This document shows, piece after piece, positions 17,477-25,837 of a stretch of 46,825 bases of DNA. Origin of the DNA: Pseudomonas brassicae (GTDB lineage: Bacteria > Pseudomonadota > Gammaproteobacteria > Pseudomonadales > Pseudomonadaceae). The stretch spans positions 1 to 46,825 of the forward strand of contig NZ_JAAHBU010000045.1 in NCBI RefSeq assembly GCF_010671725.1, read 5' to 3'. The notes below the pieces were generated by a model. It made no database searches. It was not told the DNA's origin and saw nothing but the letters and a program-made list of their open reading frames with translations. Every line of letters begins with the position of its first letter. The first letter of the stretch is position 1. The position numbers and the translations under genes were made by a program.

Positions 17477-18687
17477 ATGAATACAAGCTTCTGGAAATCC
17501 GGCCACATCCCCACGCTGTTCGCCGCCTTCCTGTATTTCGATTTGAGTTTCATGGTCTGGTACCTGCTCGGCCCGATGGCGGTGCAGATCGCCACTGACC
17601 TGCAGCTGACCACCAGCAACGCGGCTTGATGGTGGCCACGCCAATCCTGGCCGGGGCGATCCTGCGCTTCATCATGGGCTTGCTGGTGGATCGCCTGTCA
17701 CCCAAGACCGCCGGGCTGATCGGCCAGGTGATCGTGATCGTGGCGCTGTTCTGCGCCTGGTCGCTCGGCGTGCGCACCTATGAACAGGCCTTGTTGCTGG
17801 GGGTATTCCTCGGGGTGGCAGGTGCTTCGTTCGCCGTGTCGCTGCCACTGGCCTCGCAGTGGTATCCGCCACAGCACCAGGGCAAGGCCATGGGCATTGC
17901 CGGTGCGGGCAACTCCGGCACGGTATTCGCCGCGCTGCTGGCGCCGGTGCTGGCCGCAGCCTACGGCTGGAGCAACGTGTTCGGCTTTGCACTGATCCCG
18001 CTGGTGCTGACCCTGGTGCTGTTCGCGCTGCTCGCGCGCAATGCCCCCGAGCGCCCCAGGCCCAAGGCCATGGCCGACTACTTCAAGGCCCTGGGCGACC
18101 GTGACAGCTGGTGGTTCATGTTTTTCTACAGCGTCACCTTTGGCGGTTTCATCGGGCTGGCCAGTGCGCTGCCAGGCTACTTCAACGACCAGTACGGCCT
18201 GAACCCGGTCACAGCCGGCTATTACACCGCCGCGTGCGTGTTTGCCGGCAGCCTGATGCGTCCGCTCGGTGGCGCGCTGGCCGATCGCTTCGGTGGGATT
18301 CGCACCTTGCTGGGCATGTACAGCATCGCCGCCATCTGTATTGCCGCCGTGGGCTTCAACCTGCCCAGCTCGATTGCGGCGCTGGCCCTGTTCGTCAGTG
18401 CCATGCTCGGCCTGGGCGCCGGCAACGGCGCAGTATTCCAGCTGGTGCCCCAGCGCTTTCGCCAGGAGATCGGGGTGATGACCGGGCTGATCGGCATGGC
18501 CGGCGGTATTGGCGGGTTCCTGCTGGCGGCAGGCCTAGGCACCATCAAACAGCACACCGGCGACTACCAGTTGGGCCTATGGCTGTTTGCCAGCCTCGGT
18601 GTGCTGGCATGGTTCGGCCTGCATGGGGTCAAGCGGCGCTGGCGCACGACCTGGGGTTCGGCTGCCGTCACTGCGGCGCGGGTCTGA
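17477..18687 (+). CDS. nasA: Nitrate/nitrite transporter NasA, MFS NarK family (frameshifted in this sequence)
   Basis: A 12-helix major facilitator of the nitrate/nitrite porter family for nitrate uptake at the inner membrane. It starts MNTSFWKSGHIPTLFAAFLY at ATG 17477, with GCGAGG 6 bases ahead. The first ~50 residues end at a TGA at 17627. Restoring one G at 17623-17624 joins TTSNA to GLMVATPILAGAILRFIMG, the conserved second-helix region, giving 404 residues. Further motifs: GIAGAGNSGT (a nitrate-signature glycine segment), DRFGGIRTL, and GAGNGAVFQLVP (the second such segment). A sigma-54 promoter and an ANTAR leader precede it. The kinase gene begins 8 bases behind and is probably in the same operon. 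Confidence 0.88.
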
Positions 18688-18695
18688 GGTACGCC

Positions 18696-20366
18696 ATGAG
18701 CCTGCAACTGAGTGTTGCCCATGCCAGCGACAGTGGCCCGCGTGCCGAGAACCAGGATGCCTTGCGCCTGGTGACACCCGCCGCGGAGCTGGCAGCAAGC
18801 AAAGGCTACCTGTTTGCCCTGGCCGACGGCGTCAGCCAATGCGCGGACGGCGGGCTGGCTGCACGGGCCAGCCTGCAGTCACTGGCACTCGACTACTACG
18901 CCACACCCCAGACCTGGGGCGTGGCACAGGCACTGGACCGTCTGCTGCTGGCACAGAACCGCTGGCTGCGCGCCAACGGTGGTGGCCAGCCACTGCTCAC
19001 CACCCTGAGCGCACTGGTCCTGCGCGGCCAGCGCTTCACCCTGGCGCATGTCGGCGACTGCCGGGTATACCGTTGGAACGCCGGGCAGTTACAGCGTATC
19101 AGCGAAGATCACGTGTGGGACCAACCGGGCATGCAGCATGTGCTCAAGCGCGCCCTGGGCCTGGACCAGCACCTGCTGGTCGACTATCTGGAGGGTACGC
19201 TGGAGCCCGGGGAGTGCTTCGTGCTGCTCAGTGACGGGGTCTGGGCGACCCTCAGCGACCTGCAGATCAGCAGCGTGCTGCGCGATCAGCCCGACCTTCA
19301 GGCGGCCGCCAGCACCCTGGTCAACGCCGCGCACCGCGCCGGCAGCCAGGACAACGCCAGCGCCTTGCTGGTACGCGTCGAGCAACTCGGCGCGCACAGC
19401 CTGGGTGACACCCTGGCGCAACTGCAGCAATGGCCACTGCCGCCGCCACTGCGCGCGCAGCAATCGATCGACGGGCTGCAGGTGCAGGCCGTCGTGAGCC
19501 AGAGCCGTCAATCGCTGCTGTACCGAGTGGCCGACAACCAGCAGCAACCCTGGCTGCTCAAGACCCTGCCCGCCAGCCGCAGTGACGACGTGCAGGCCCA
19601 GCAGAGCCTGCTGCTGGAGGAGTGGTTTCTGCGCCGCGTGGCCGGGCGCAGCTTTCCCGAAGTGCACCCGGCCAGCCAGCGCCAGCACCTGTATTACCTG
19701 ATGCGCGAGTACAGCGGCCAGACCCTGGCTGAACACTTCAAGCAGGCCGGGCCGCTGGCAATGGCCGAGTGGCTGGGCCTGGCCCGGCAACTGATGCAGG
19801 CGCTTGGCCTGTTGCACCGGCGCAATATCCTGCACCGTGACATCAAGCCGCAAAACCTGCACCTGGCGCACGACGGCCAACTGCGCGTGCTGGACTTCGG
19901 CCTGGCCTACTGCCCGGGGCTCTCCGAAGACCGCGCCCACGAACTACCCGGCACGCCATCGTTCATTGCCCCGGAAGCCTTCGAGGGCGTTGCGCCGAGC
20001 CCGCAGCAAGACCTGTACGCGGCAGGCGTGACCTTGTTCTGGCTGCTCACCGGGCACTACCCCTACGGCGAAGTGGAGGCCTTCCAGCGCCCGCGCTTCA
20101 CCACGCCGGCCAGTGCGGCACGCTACCGCCCGGACCTGCCGCAATGGCTGGAGCAATGGCTGGCCAAGGCGGTCAGCGCCGACCCGCACCAGCGCTTCGA
20201 AACGGCCGAGCAGTGCCTGCTGCAACTCGAACAGGGCGAACACCAGGGCGAACGCCTGCGCCCTCGCCCACTGCTGGAACGTGAACCGCTCAAGGTCTGG
20301 CGTGGCCTTGCGCTGCTGTCAATGCTGTTCAACCTGATAGTGCTGATCGCCCTGCTCAAAGGCTGA
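18696..20366 (+). CDS. PP2C phosphatase-Ser/Thr kinase fusion protein
   Basis: A 556-residue protein joining two opposing activities. Residues 1 to about 235 form a PP2C domain: RAENQDA, FALADGVSQ, HVGDCRVYR, LSDGV and QDNASALLV carry the metal-binding aspartates. Residues ~265-510 form a Hanks-type kinase: Lys289 in LLKTLP, catalytic HRD at 380-382 in ILHRDIKPQN, DFG at 400-402, and GTPSFIAPEA. The glycine loop is degenerate. A single hydrophobic helix (LALLSMLFNLIVLIALL) ends the protein, suggesting tail anchoring. The start ATG 18696 has GAGG 6 bases ahead. A homologous kinase sits in the nirB-nasA region of P. aeruginosa. Its targets are unknown; control of nitrate uptake or reduction is only inferred from position. 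Confidence 0.88.
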   Translation: MSLQLSVAHASDSGPRAENQDALRLVTPAAELAASKGYLFALADGVSQCADGGLAARASLQSLALDYYATPQTWGVAQALDRLLLAQNRWLRANGGGQPLLTTLSALVLRGQRFTLAHVGDCRVYRWNAGQLQRISEDHVWDQPGMQHVLKRALGLDQHLLVDYLEGTLEPGECFVLLSDGVWATLSDLQISSVLRDQPDLQAAASTLVNAAHRAGSQDNASALLVRVEQLGAHSLGDTLAQLQQWPLPPPLRAQQSIDGLQVQAVVSQSRQSLLYRVADNQQQPWLLKTLPASRSDDVQAQQSLLLEEWFLRRVAGRSFPEVHPASQRQHLYYLMREYSGQTLAEHFKQAGPLAMAEWLGLARQLMQALGLLHRRNILHRDIKPQNLHLAHDGQLRVLDFGLAYCPGLSEDRAHELPGTPSFIAPEAFEGVAPSPQQDLYAAGVTLFWLLTGHYPYGEVEAFQRPRFTTPASAARYRPDLPQWLEQWLAKAVSADPHQRFETAEQCLLQLEQGEHQGERLRPRPLLEREPLKVWRGLALLSMLFNLIVLIALLKG

Positions 20367-20396
20367 CAGCGAACACCCTGATGATGAGGAAGCCGC

Positions 20397-21149
20397 ATGA
20401 AAGGTAAAGTCTGGCTGGTGGGCGCAGGCCCTGGCGATCCGGAACTGCTGACCCTCAAGGCTGTACGTGCGCTGCGCGAAGCCGACGAGGTCTTGATCGA
20501 CGACCTGGTCAACCCGGCGATTCTGCAACATTGTCCGCAGGCACGCGTGACGGCCGTGGGCAAGCGCGGCGGCTGCCGCTCCACCCCGCAGGCATTCATC
20601 CAGCGCCTGATGCTGCGCCACGCTCGCCAGGGCCGCTGCGTGGTACGGCTCAAAGGCGGCGACCCCTGCATCTTCGGCCGCGGCGGCGAAGAAGCGTTGT
20701 GGCTGCAGCAACAGGGTGTCGAGACAGAGCTGGTCAACGGCATCACCGCAGGCCTGGCGGGCGCCACACACTGTGGTATTTCGCTGACCTTGCGCGGGGT
20801 AAGCCGAGGCGTGACATTGGTCACCGCACATACCCAGGACGACAGCCCCTTGAATTGGCAGGCCTTGGCCCAGAGCGGCACCACACTGGTGGTGTACATG
20901 GGCGTGGCCAAACTCGAGGAGATCCAACAGGGGTTGCTCGACGGCGGCATGCCTGAGGATACGCCGGTGGCGATGATCGAAAACGCCTCGTTGGCACACC
21001 AACGCGAGTGCCGCAGCCAACTGCGTCACTTGCACCGCGATGCTCTGGCGTTCGCACTGCGCAGCCCGGCGATCATGGTGATCGGTGCCGTGGCCGCCCC
21101 GGCCGCATCAGCAACACAGGCGCTCAGCGCTTGCGCCCAGCGGGCGTAA
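20397..21149 (+). CDS. cobA: Uroporphyrinogen-III C-methyltransferase (siroheme synthesis)
   Basis: SAM-dependent enzyme that methylates uroporphyrinogen III at C2 and C7 to precorrin-2, the precursor of siroheme and cobalamin. Motifs: the N-terminal VGAGPGDPELLTLKA, the RLKGGDPCIFGRGGEE SAM and substrate loop, and GITAGLAGATHCGISLTLRG. At 250 residues it is the single-function form, without the CysG dehydrogenase/chelatase part. The ribosome binding site is GAGGA, about 7 bases ahead. It lies 30 bases after the kinase gene, so it is likely the last gene of the nasA operon. Siroheme is the cofactor of assimilatory nitrite reductase, which explains its place here. Confidence 0.93.
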   Translation: MKGKVWLVGAGPGDPELLTLKAVRALREADEVLIDDLVNPAILQHCPQARVTAVGKRGGCRSTPQAFIQRLMLRHARQGRCVVRLKGGDPCIFGRGGEEALWLQQQGVETELVNGITAGLAGATHCGISLTLRGVSRGVTLVTAHTQDDSPLNWQALAQSGTTLVVYMGVAKLEEIQQGLLDGGMPEDTPVAMIENASLAHQRECRSQLRHLHRDALAFALRSPAIMVIGAVAAPAASATQALSACAQRA

Positions 21150-21186
21150 GCACGGCGCTGGCGGCGACCGCACCTTTCTTGCAGGC

Positions 21187-21217
21187 AAAAAAAAAGCCCG
21201 GCCTAAGCCGGGCTTTT
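21187..21217. terminator. Bidirectional terminator between cobA and oprF
   Basis: AAAAGCCCGGC-CTAA-GCCGGGCTTTT: a 7-bp GC stem flanked by an A run and a T run. It can end transcription of both the cobA operon (plus) and oprF (minus). Confidence 0.85.
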
Positions 21218-21234
21218 CTCAAGCGTCAGACCAA

Positions 21235-22269
21235 TTACTTGGCTTGAGCTTCTACTTGAGCTTCAACGCGACGGTTGACAGCACGACCAGCTTCGGTGGC
21301 GTTGTCAGCAACCGGACGGGTCTCACCGTAGCCAACCGATTCAACACGGCTCGACTCAACACCGTACTGGTTGGTCAGAACTTGCTTCACGGCGCTAGCG
21401 CGACGCTCGGACAGTTTCTGGTTGTAGGCGTCAGGACCGACGGAGTCAGTGTGACCTTCAACAGTGGTGGTGGTGGATGGGTACTGCTTCATGAAGTCAG
21501 CCAGGTTCTTGATGTCACCGTAGCTGTTTGGCTTGACGACCGACTTGTCGAAGTCGAACTTGACGTCCAGCTCAACACGTACGACTTCAGCAACTGCCGG
21601 GCAGCCATCAGCGTCAACGGTAACGTTGGCTGGGGTGTCAGGGCACTTGTCGACGTTGTCGCACACGCCGTCGTTGTCGCTGTCGGAGCACACTTCAGCG
21701 ACTGGGGCTGGTGCTGCTTCAACTGGCTTGGAGCCACCGCCGAAGTTCAGACCGATACCGACGCTTGGCGCCCACTCGGTGTCGCCTTGGTCGATGTTGT
21801 ACTGGGCTTCAACGCCAGCACGGGCGTAGAAGTTCTCGGTGAAGTACAGTTTTGCACCGCCGCCCAGGTTGGCGAAGGTGGAACCGTTACGGCCACCACG
21901 GCCGGTCTGGCCGATGCTTTGGTCAGAGAAACCAGCGGAAACGTACGGGCGCAGCATGTCGCCTGGATTGTTGAAGTGGTACAGAGCATCCAGGGCGGTG
22001 TTCGAGCCCTTGATGTTCTTGCCATCTTCGCCACGAACGTTGTGAACTTCGTCGTAGCCCAGACGCAGTTCGACGTCGTCGGTCAGGAAGTAACCGATCG
22101 AACCACCGAACAGGTTGCCGTCGTTTTTGAAGTCGCGCTGGCTGTCATAGTATTCTTTCTTCATGAAGCCTTCGACTTCGACCGCGCCTTGGCCCTGTGC
22201 CAATGCGCCGAACGAAGCTGCGGCAACCAAAGAACCAATGGCCAAGCCCAAGGTGTTTTTCAATTTCAT
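21235..22269 (-). CDS. oprF: Major outer-membrane porin OprF (OmpA family)
   Basis: The dominant porin and structural protein of Pseudomonas, linking outer membrane and peptidoglycan. Signal peptide 1-24 (MKLKNTLGLAIG to ALAQG), N-terminal eight-strand barrel (to about 180), a Pro/Ala hinge (KPVEAAPAPVAEV), a cysteine-containing thrombospondin-type-3-like calcium segment (CSDSDNDGVCDNVDKCPD), then the OmpA C-terminal peptidoglycan-binding domain with VEGHTDSVGPDAYN and LSERRASAV. Total 344 residues. The ribosome binding site is GGGGA, ahead of ATG 22269 on the minus strand. sigX lies ~110 bases upstream in the same direction; SigX is known to contribute to oprF expression. Confidence 0.98.
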   Translation of the reverse strand: MKLKNTLGLAIGSLVAAASFGALAQGQGAVEVEGFMKKEYYDSQRDFKNDGNLFGGSIGYFLTDDVELRLGYDEVHNVRGEDGKNIKGSNTALDALYHFNNPGDMLRPYVSAGFSDQSIGQTGRGGRNGSTFANLGGGAKLYFTENFYARAGVEAQYNIDQGDTEWAPSVGIGLNFGGGSKPVEAAPAPVAEVCSDSDNDGVCDNVDKCPDTPANVTVDADGCPAVAEVVRVELDVKFDFDKSVVKPNSYGDIKNLADFMKQYPSTTTTVEGHTDSVGPDAYNQKLSERRASAVKQVLTNQYGVESSRVESVGYGETRPVADNATEAGRAVNRRVEAQVEAQAK

Positions 22270-22378
22270 CCGTTAAATCCCCATCTGGTGATTGTTAAGT
22301 AGTCCCACCAAACCCGGGGGACAACTCGCCGACAAGTTTAGCAGACCTTGCCGGTACGTTAGAGATATTTGCGGTTCA

Positions 22379-22969
22379 CTAAGTTTCGGTGAGGCCCGCA
22401 AATTTCTCGCGTAGCTTGTCGAGCGCACGCTTGTAGCGCATTTTCGTGGCGCTCAGACCCATGTGCATGATGTCTGCGATTTCCTGAAATTCCAGCTCTG
22501 CGACAAATCGTAGCACCAGGATTTCACGGTCAATCGGGTTCACATGCACGAGCCATTTATCCAGCCCGCCTTTCTCTTCCGGCTTGGGCGACTTCTCTTC
22601 AGAGGCCTCCTCGAGCGGGTCGAGACTTAGCGCATCCATCAATCGACGTTTGCGCCGCTCCTTGCGGTACTGCGTGATGCATTCGTTGTAGGTGATGCTG
22701 TAGAGCCAGGTCTTGAATTTCGATTTACCCTCGAAGTTCTTCAGGCCATACAGCACCTTCAGCATCACCTCCTGACAGACATCGTCAGCATCCCGATCGT
22801 TCCCCAAATAACGTGCGCACACGTTAAAAAGGGTCCGTTGGTAGCGCCGCATGAGCTCCTCATAGGCGCGAGTAACATGAAAAAGCTCCTCATGCGAACG
22901 CGCCACCAACTCCTCATCTGTGAGCTCGCGGGGGTCGTAACGCATGGGCAGCGAGTGAACTTTATTCAA
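22379..22969 (-). CDS. sigX: ECF sigma factor SigX
   Basis: A 196-residue extracytoplasmic-function sigma factor. Region 2 (RRYQRTLFNVCARYLGNDRD, then CQEVMLKVL and FKTWLYSITYNECI) binds core polymerase and the -10 element. Region 4 (IDREILVLRFVAELEFQEIA, then GLSATKMRYKRALDKLR) is the -35 helix-turn-helix. In P. aeruginosa SigX responds to envelope and membrane-fluidity stress, controls fatty-acid synthesis genes, and reads oprF and the cmaX-crfX-cmpX genes. No dedicated anti-sigma gene is adjacent; the mechanosensitive channel gene cmpX upstream has been proposed to affect SigX activity. Confidence 0.96.
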   Translation of the reverse strand: MNKVHSLPMRYDPRELTDEELVARSHEELFHVTRAYEELMRRYQRTLFNVCARYLGNDRDADDVCQEVMLKVLYGLKNFEGKSKFKTWLYSITYNECITQYRKERRKRRLMDALSLDPLEEASEEKSPKPEEKGGLDKWLVHVNPIDREILVLRFVAELEFQEIADIMHMGLSATKMRYKRALDKLREKFAGLTET

Positions 22970-23057
22970 AACAAATCTGGCCGACAGTCAGGTCATTGTC
23001 GCCGCGCGCCCTGCCTGGGCATTTTTGCGGCGACATACATTAGCAGGATTTGCCCGG

Positions 23058-23882
23058 TTAGCGGCTATTGACGCGCTGTTCCAGGAGAATCCGGTTCGAC
23101 AGCGAGACCAGTTCACCCTCGTCGGTGAGCAGCGTGGTCTTGACGGTGCCGATCTCTTCGATCTGACCTTCGACCTCGCCAATCTGCACCTGCTGGCCGA
23201 CCTGATAGAGTTCACGCACGTAGATTCCAGCCAGAATCTGCCCCGCGATTTCGCGGCTGCCCAGGCCCATTGCCAGGGCAACGGCCAGACCAACGGTAAT
23301 CAGGCCGATCACAATCACGTGGTTGAGCAGGTCGGTCTTGACCTCCAACTGGCTGATCGCCACCGAGATGCTGATGATGATCACCAGGCCCTGGGCAATG
23401 CGCCCTACCCCGGCCGCATACTCAAGCCCGATGCCCTCTGCAGCACCGCGCACCAGCCCGTTGACGATCTGGGCCAGCAGCACGCCGGCCAGCAGCACCA
23501 GTGCACCGCCAAACACCTTGGGCAGGTACAGCGCGAGCATGTCCAGGGTCGCAGAGACGCGCTCCAGCCCCAGCGACTCGGCGGCCGAAACCAGGAAAAT
23601 CAGCAGCACGAACCAGTACACGATCTTGCCGATCAGGGTCGAAATCGGCACCTGGATGCCGACCCGGCTCAGCAGCTTGGTCAAACCGGTACCGCCCATC
23701 AGGCGATCCAGGCCGAGCTTGGCCAGCAGCTTGGACAACAGCGTATCGAGCAGCTTGGCGACCACGAAGCCAAGCAACACCACCACCAATGCACCAAACA
23801 GGTTGGGGATGAAGTTGGCGACTTTGGTCCACAAGGCGGTCATGGCCGCCACCAGGCTCTGGGTCCAGAGATCAAGTTCCAT
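23058..23882 (-). CDS. cmpX: Small-conductance mechanosensitive-type channel CmpX
   Basis: A 274-residue inner-membrane protein with several N-terminal helices (NLFGALVVVLLGFVVAKLL, WFVLLIFLVSAAESLG, VFGGALVLLAGVLLAQIVNG, LVIIISISVAIS) and an MscS-like pore and beta segment (MGLGSREIAGQILAGIYVRE, then VGQQVQIGEVEGQIEEIG). It ends LLEQRVNSR and lacks the large MscS C-terminal cage. I use ATG 23882, not the TTG two codons earlier. crfX ends 2 bases before it, so the pair is coupled. The homologue PA1775 lies in the same place in P. aeruginosa, and its loss there is reported to raise SigX activity. Confidence 0.9.
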   Translation of the reverse strand: MELDLWTQSLVAAMTALWTKVANFIPNLFGALVVVLLGFVVAKLLDTLLSKLLAKLGLDRLMGGTGLTKLLSRVGIQVPISTLIGKIVYWFVLLIFLVSAAESLGLERVSATLDMLALYLPKVFGGALVLLAGVLLAQIVNGLVRGAAEGIGLEYAAGVGRIAQGLVIIISISVAISQLEVKTDLLNHVIVIGLITVGLAVALAMGLGSREIAGQILAGIYVRELYQVGQQVQIGEVEGQIEEIGTVKTTLLTDEGELVSLSNRILLEQRVNSR

Positions 23883-23884
23883 AA

Positions 23885-24133
23885 TCAATCAGCCTTATCA
23901 GCTTTGCGCGCAGACGCGTTACGACGCACCGGCGCAACATGCGCCGAGCCATTGTTCACGGCGATCATCAGCGCCTGGCTCCAACGGCCAAGCAGGCTGA
24001 ACAGATCGCCCGCGCCGACCTGACGGTTGGCGGTTTTCAGGACCCGGCCCAGGCAGGCATCGTCGTCCCGGTCTTTACCGGACGGCGACGCCTTGAGCAG
24101 GTCCCGCAGGGATTCTTCAAACGGATCGTGCAT
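23885..24133 (-). CDS. crfX: Small SigX-regulon protein CrfX
   Basis: An 82-residue hydrophilic protein of unknown function matching the small gene between cmaX and cmpX in P. aeruginosa (PA1774). It begins MHDPFEESLRDLLKA and has a lysine/arginine-rich tail (RRNASARKADKAD). I use ATG 24133 with GAGGTG about 5 bases ahead; an in-frame GTG lies five codons upstream. No known domain is visible. It is probably co-transcribed with cmpX. Confidence 0.8.
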   Translation of the reverse strand: MHDPFEESLRDLLKASPSGKDRDDDACLGRVLKTANRQVGAGDLFSLLGRWSQALMIAVNNGSAHVAPVRRNASARKADKAD

Positions 24134-24233
24134 GGGCACCTCGCGCAATGTCTGTAAAAGACGTGGCGCTCGTAGGGCAGGTCACATGAACACTATCCGT
24201 ATATGTTGTAGGAAATTTCACGATAATCCGCAT

Positions 24234-25229
24234 TCAGGCCCAGCGCAGGCGGCGAAACAGCCACCACTGGCCCAGCGCCAGGGTCAGCACCAGCAAGCTG
24301 GCGTAGAGGAAACCATACGGATTGTCCGCCCCCGGGATACCGCCAACGTTGATGCCCAGCAACCCGGTGAGAAAGCTCATGGGCAGGAAGATGCAGGTGA
24401 TGATGCCGAAGCGGTACATGGTCTTGTTCATGCGTTCGCTCAGGCGCCGGTCTTCGCTCTCCAGCACCAGCGCCACACGTTCGCGGGTCAGTTCCAGCTC
24501 TTCGAGGTAGCGGGTCAGGCTGTTGTGCAGCTCGTTCCAGTAGTCGGCATCGTCAGCCGCAAACCATGGCCATTTATTGCGCGCCAACTGTGCATAGATC
24601 TCGCGCTGCGGCGCAAGGAAACGGCGCAAGCCCGCTGCCCGGCGGCGCATTTGCTGCAGGCTGCCATGCTCAGGGGTATACCGCTCGTCGGATTCCAGCT
24701 TTTCTTCCTCGTCGTCCACCACTTCGGACAGGTCCGAGACCAGTGCCTGGACCTTTTCGGTGAGCAACTGGGCCAGGGTCAGGAGCAGTTCAGAGGCGGT
24801 TTTCGGGCCACGGCCTTGATCCAGTTGCTGCAGCAGCTCGTCGGTAGCGCGCAGCGGGCGCAGGCGCAGCGAGATCACCCGCTGTGCCTGGGCAAAGATG
24901 CGCACCGATACCATGTCTTCAGGCTCGGCACCGGGATTGAGGTTGACCCCGCGCAGAAACAGCAGCATCTGCGCATCCGGCAGGGGCAACAGGCGCGGCC
25001 GGGTGTTCTCTTCCAGCAGCAGGTCGCAGGCAAACTCGTTCAGGCCGCTGTCCTGGCGCAGCCAGGTACGGGTTTGCGGGTGACTGCGATCCCAGTGCAA
25101 CCACAGGCTCTGCTCCGGCTGCAACACCAGATCGTCCAGTTCGGTTCGAGCAATCGACTGCGCACCGCCTTTGCCATCGAGCACCAGGGCATGCACCAAC
25201 CCCCACTGCGCATTTTCTTCCTCGAACAT
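24234..25229 (-). CDS. cmaX: CorA/ZntB-like divalent metal ion transporter CmaX
   Basis: A 331-residue inner-membrane protein of the CorA superfamily. A large cytoplasmic N-terminal domain rich in helices (about 1-265) is followed by two C-terminal membrane helices (ITCIFLPMSFLTGLLGIN and YGFLYASLLVLTLALGQWW). The signature loop reads GINVGGIPG rather than the CorA GMN, which resembles the ZntB zinc/proton branch (GxNxGGIPG). Zinc or another divalent ion is therefore as likely as magnesium. I use ATG 25229, preceded by GTGGGGTAGGG; the frame extends five codons further. It ends 100 bases before the crfX start. Confidence 0.88.
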   Translation of the reverse strand: MFEEENAQWGLVHALVLDGKGGAQSIARTELDDLVLQPEQSLWLHWDRSHPQTRTWLRQDSGLNEFACDLLLEENTRPRLLPLPDAQMLLFLRGVNLNPGAEPEDMVSVRIFAQAQRVISLRLRPLRATDELLQQLDQGRGPKTASELLLTLAQLLTEKVQALVSDLSEVVDDEEEKLESDERYTPEHGSLQQMRRRAAGLRRFLAPQREIYAQLARNKWPWFAADDADYWNELHNSLTRYLEELELTRERVALVLESEDRRLSERMNKTMYRFGIITCIFLPMSFLTGLLGINVGGIPGADNPYGFLYASLLVLTLALGQWWLFRRLRWA

Positions 25230-25256
25230 CCCTACCCCACGCACCGTTATCAGAAG

Positions 25257-25745
25257 TTACTCAGGCATTTTCAGCGGGCTTGGCGAAACAATGACGCCGT
25301 TGTTGTCGGCGTACACATACTCGCCCGGCCGGAAGGTCACACCGGCAAAGGTCACCACCACGTTGAGGTCGCCAATGCCGCGCTTGTCAGTCTTCATCGG
25401 GTGGCTGGCCAGCGCCTGCACCCCGACATCGGTCTGTGCCAGCGCGTCGACGTCACGCACACAGCCGTAGATGACCAAGCCTTCCCAGCCGTTCTTGGCG
25501 GCTTTTTCGGCAATCATGTCGCCCAGCAACGCCCGCCGCAATGAACCGCCGCCATCGACCACCAGCACCTTGCCCTTGCCGTCCAGGTCGGCCTGCGCCT
25601 TGACCAGCGAGTTGTCCTCGAAACACTTGATGGTCACGATCTGGCCACCGAACGAGTCGCGGCCACCAAAATTGCTGAACATCGGCTCCAGCACCTGCAC
25701 CAGGTCGGGGTAGGCGTCGCACAAATCGGGCGTTAGGTAATGCAT
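25257..25745 (-). CDS. rraA: RraA family protein (RNase E activity regulator / HMG-CHA aldolase fold)
   Basis: A 162-residue protein with the complete RraA fold: [56 protein letters not shown], and the C-terminal [16 protein letters not shown]. coli RraA binds and inhibits RNase E. Close relatives with the [11 protein letters not shown] and D/R pattern are class II aldolases acting on 4-hydroxy-4-methyl-2-oxoglutarate. Both are possible, and the sequence alone does not decide. The ribosome binding site AGGAG lies 6 bases ahead of ATG 25745 on the minus strand. Confidence 0.92.
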   Translation of the reverse strand: MHYLTPDLCDAYPDLVQVLEPMFSNFGGRDSFGGQIVTIKCFEDNSLVKAQADLDGKGKVLVVDGGGSLRRALLGDMIAEKAAKNGWEGLVIYGCVRDVDALAQTDVGVQALASHPMKTDKRGIGDLNVVVTFAGVTFRPGEYVYADNNGVIVSPSPLKMPE

Positions 25746-25837
25746 GGGAAACTCCTGTCGATGACCAACTGAATGGAAAAGCGGATTTCACACGTTCACT
25801 AAAAAGACGACGCCAGCCAATTGGACTTTAGCCAAGG

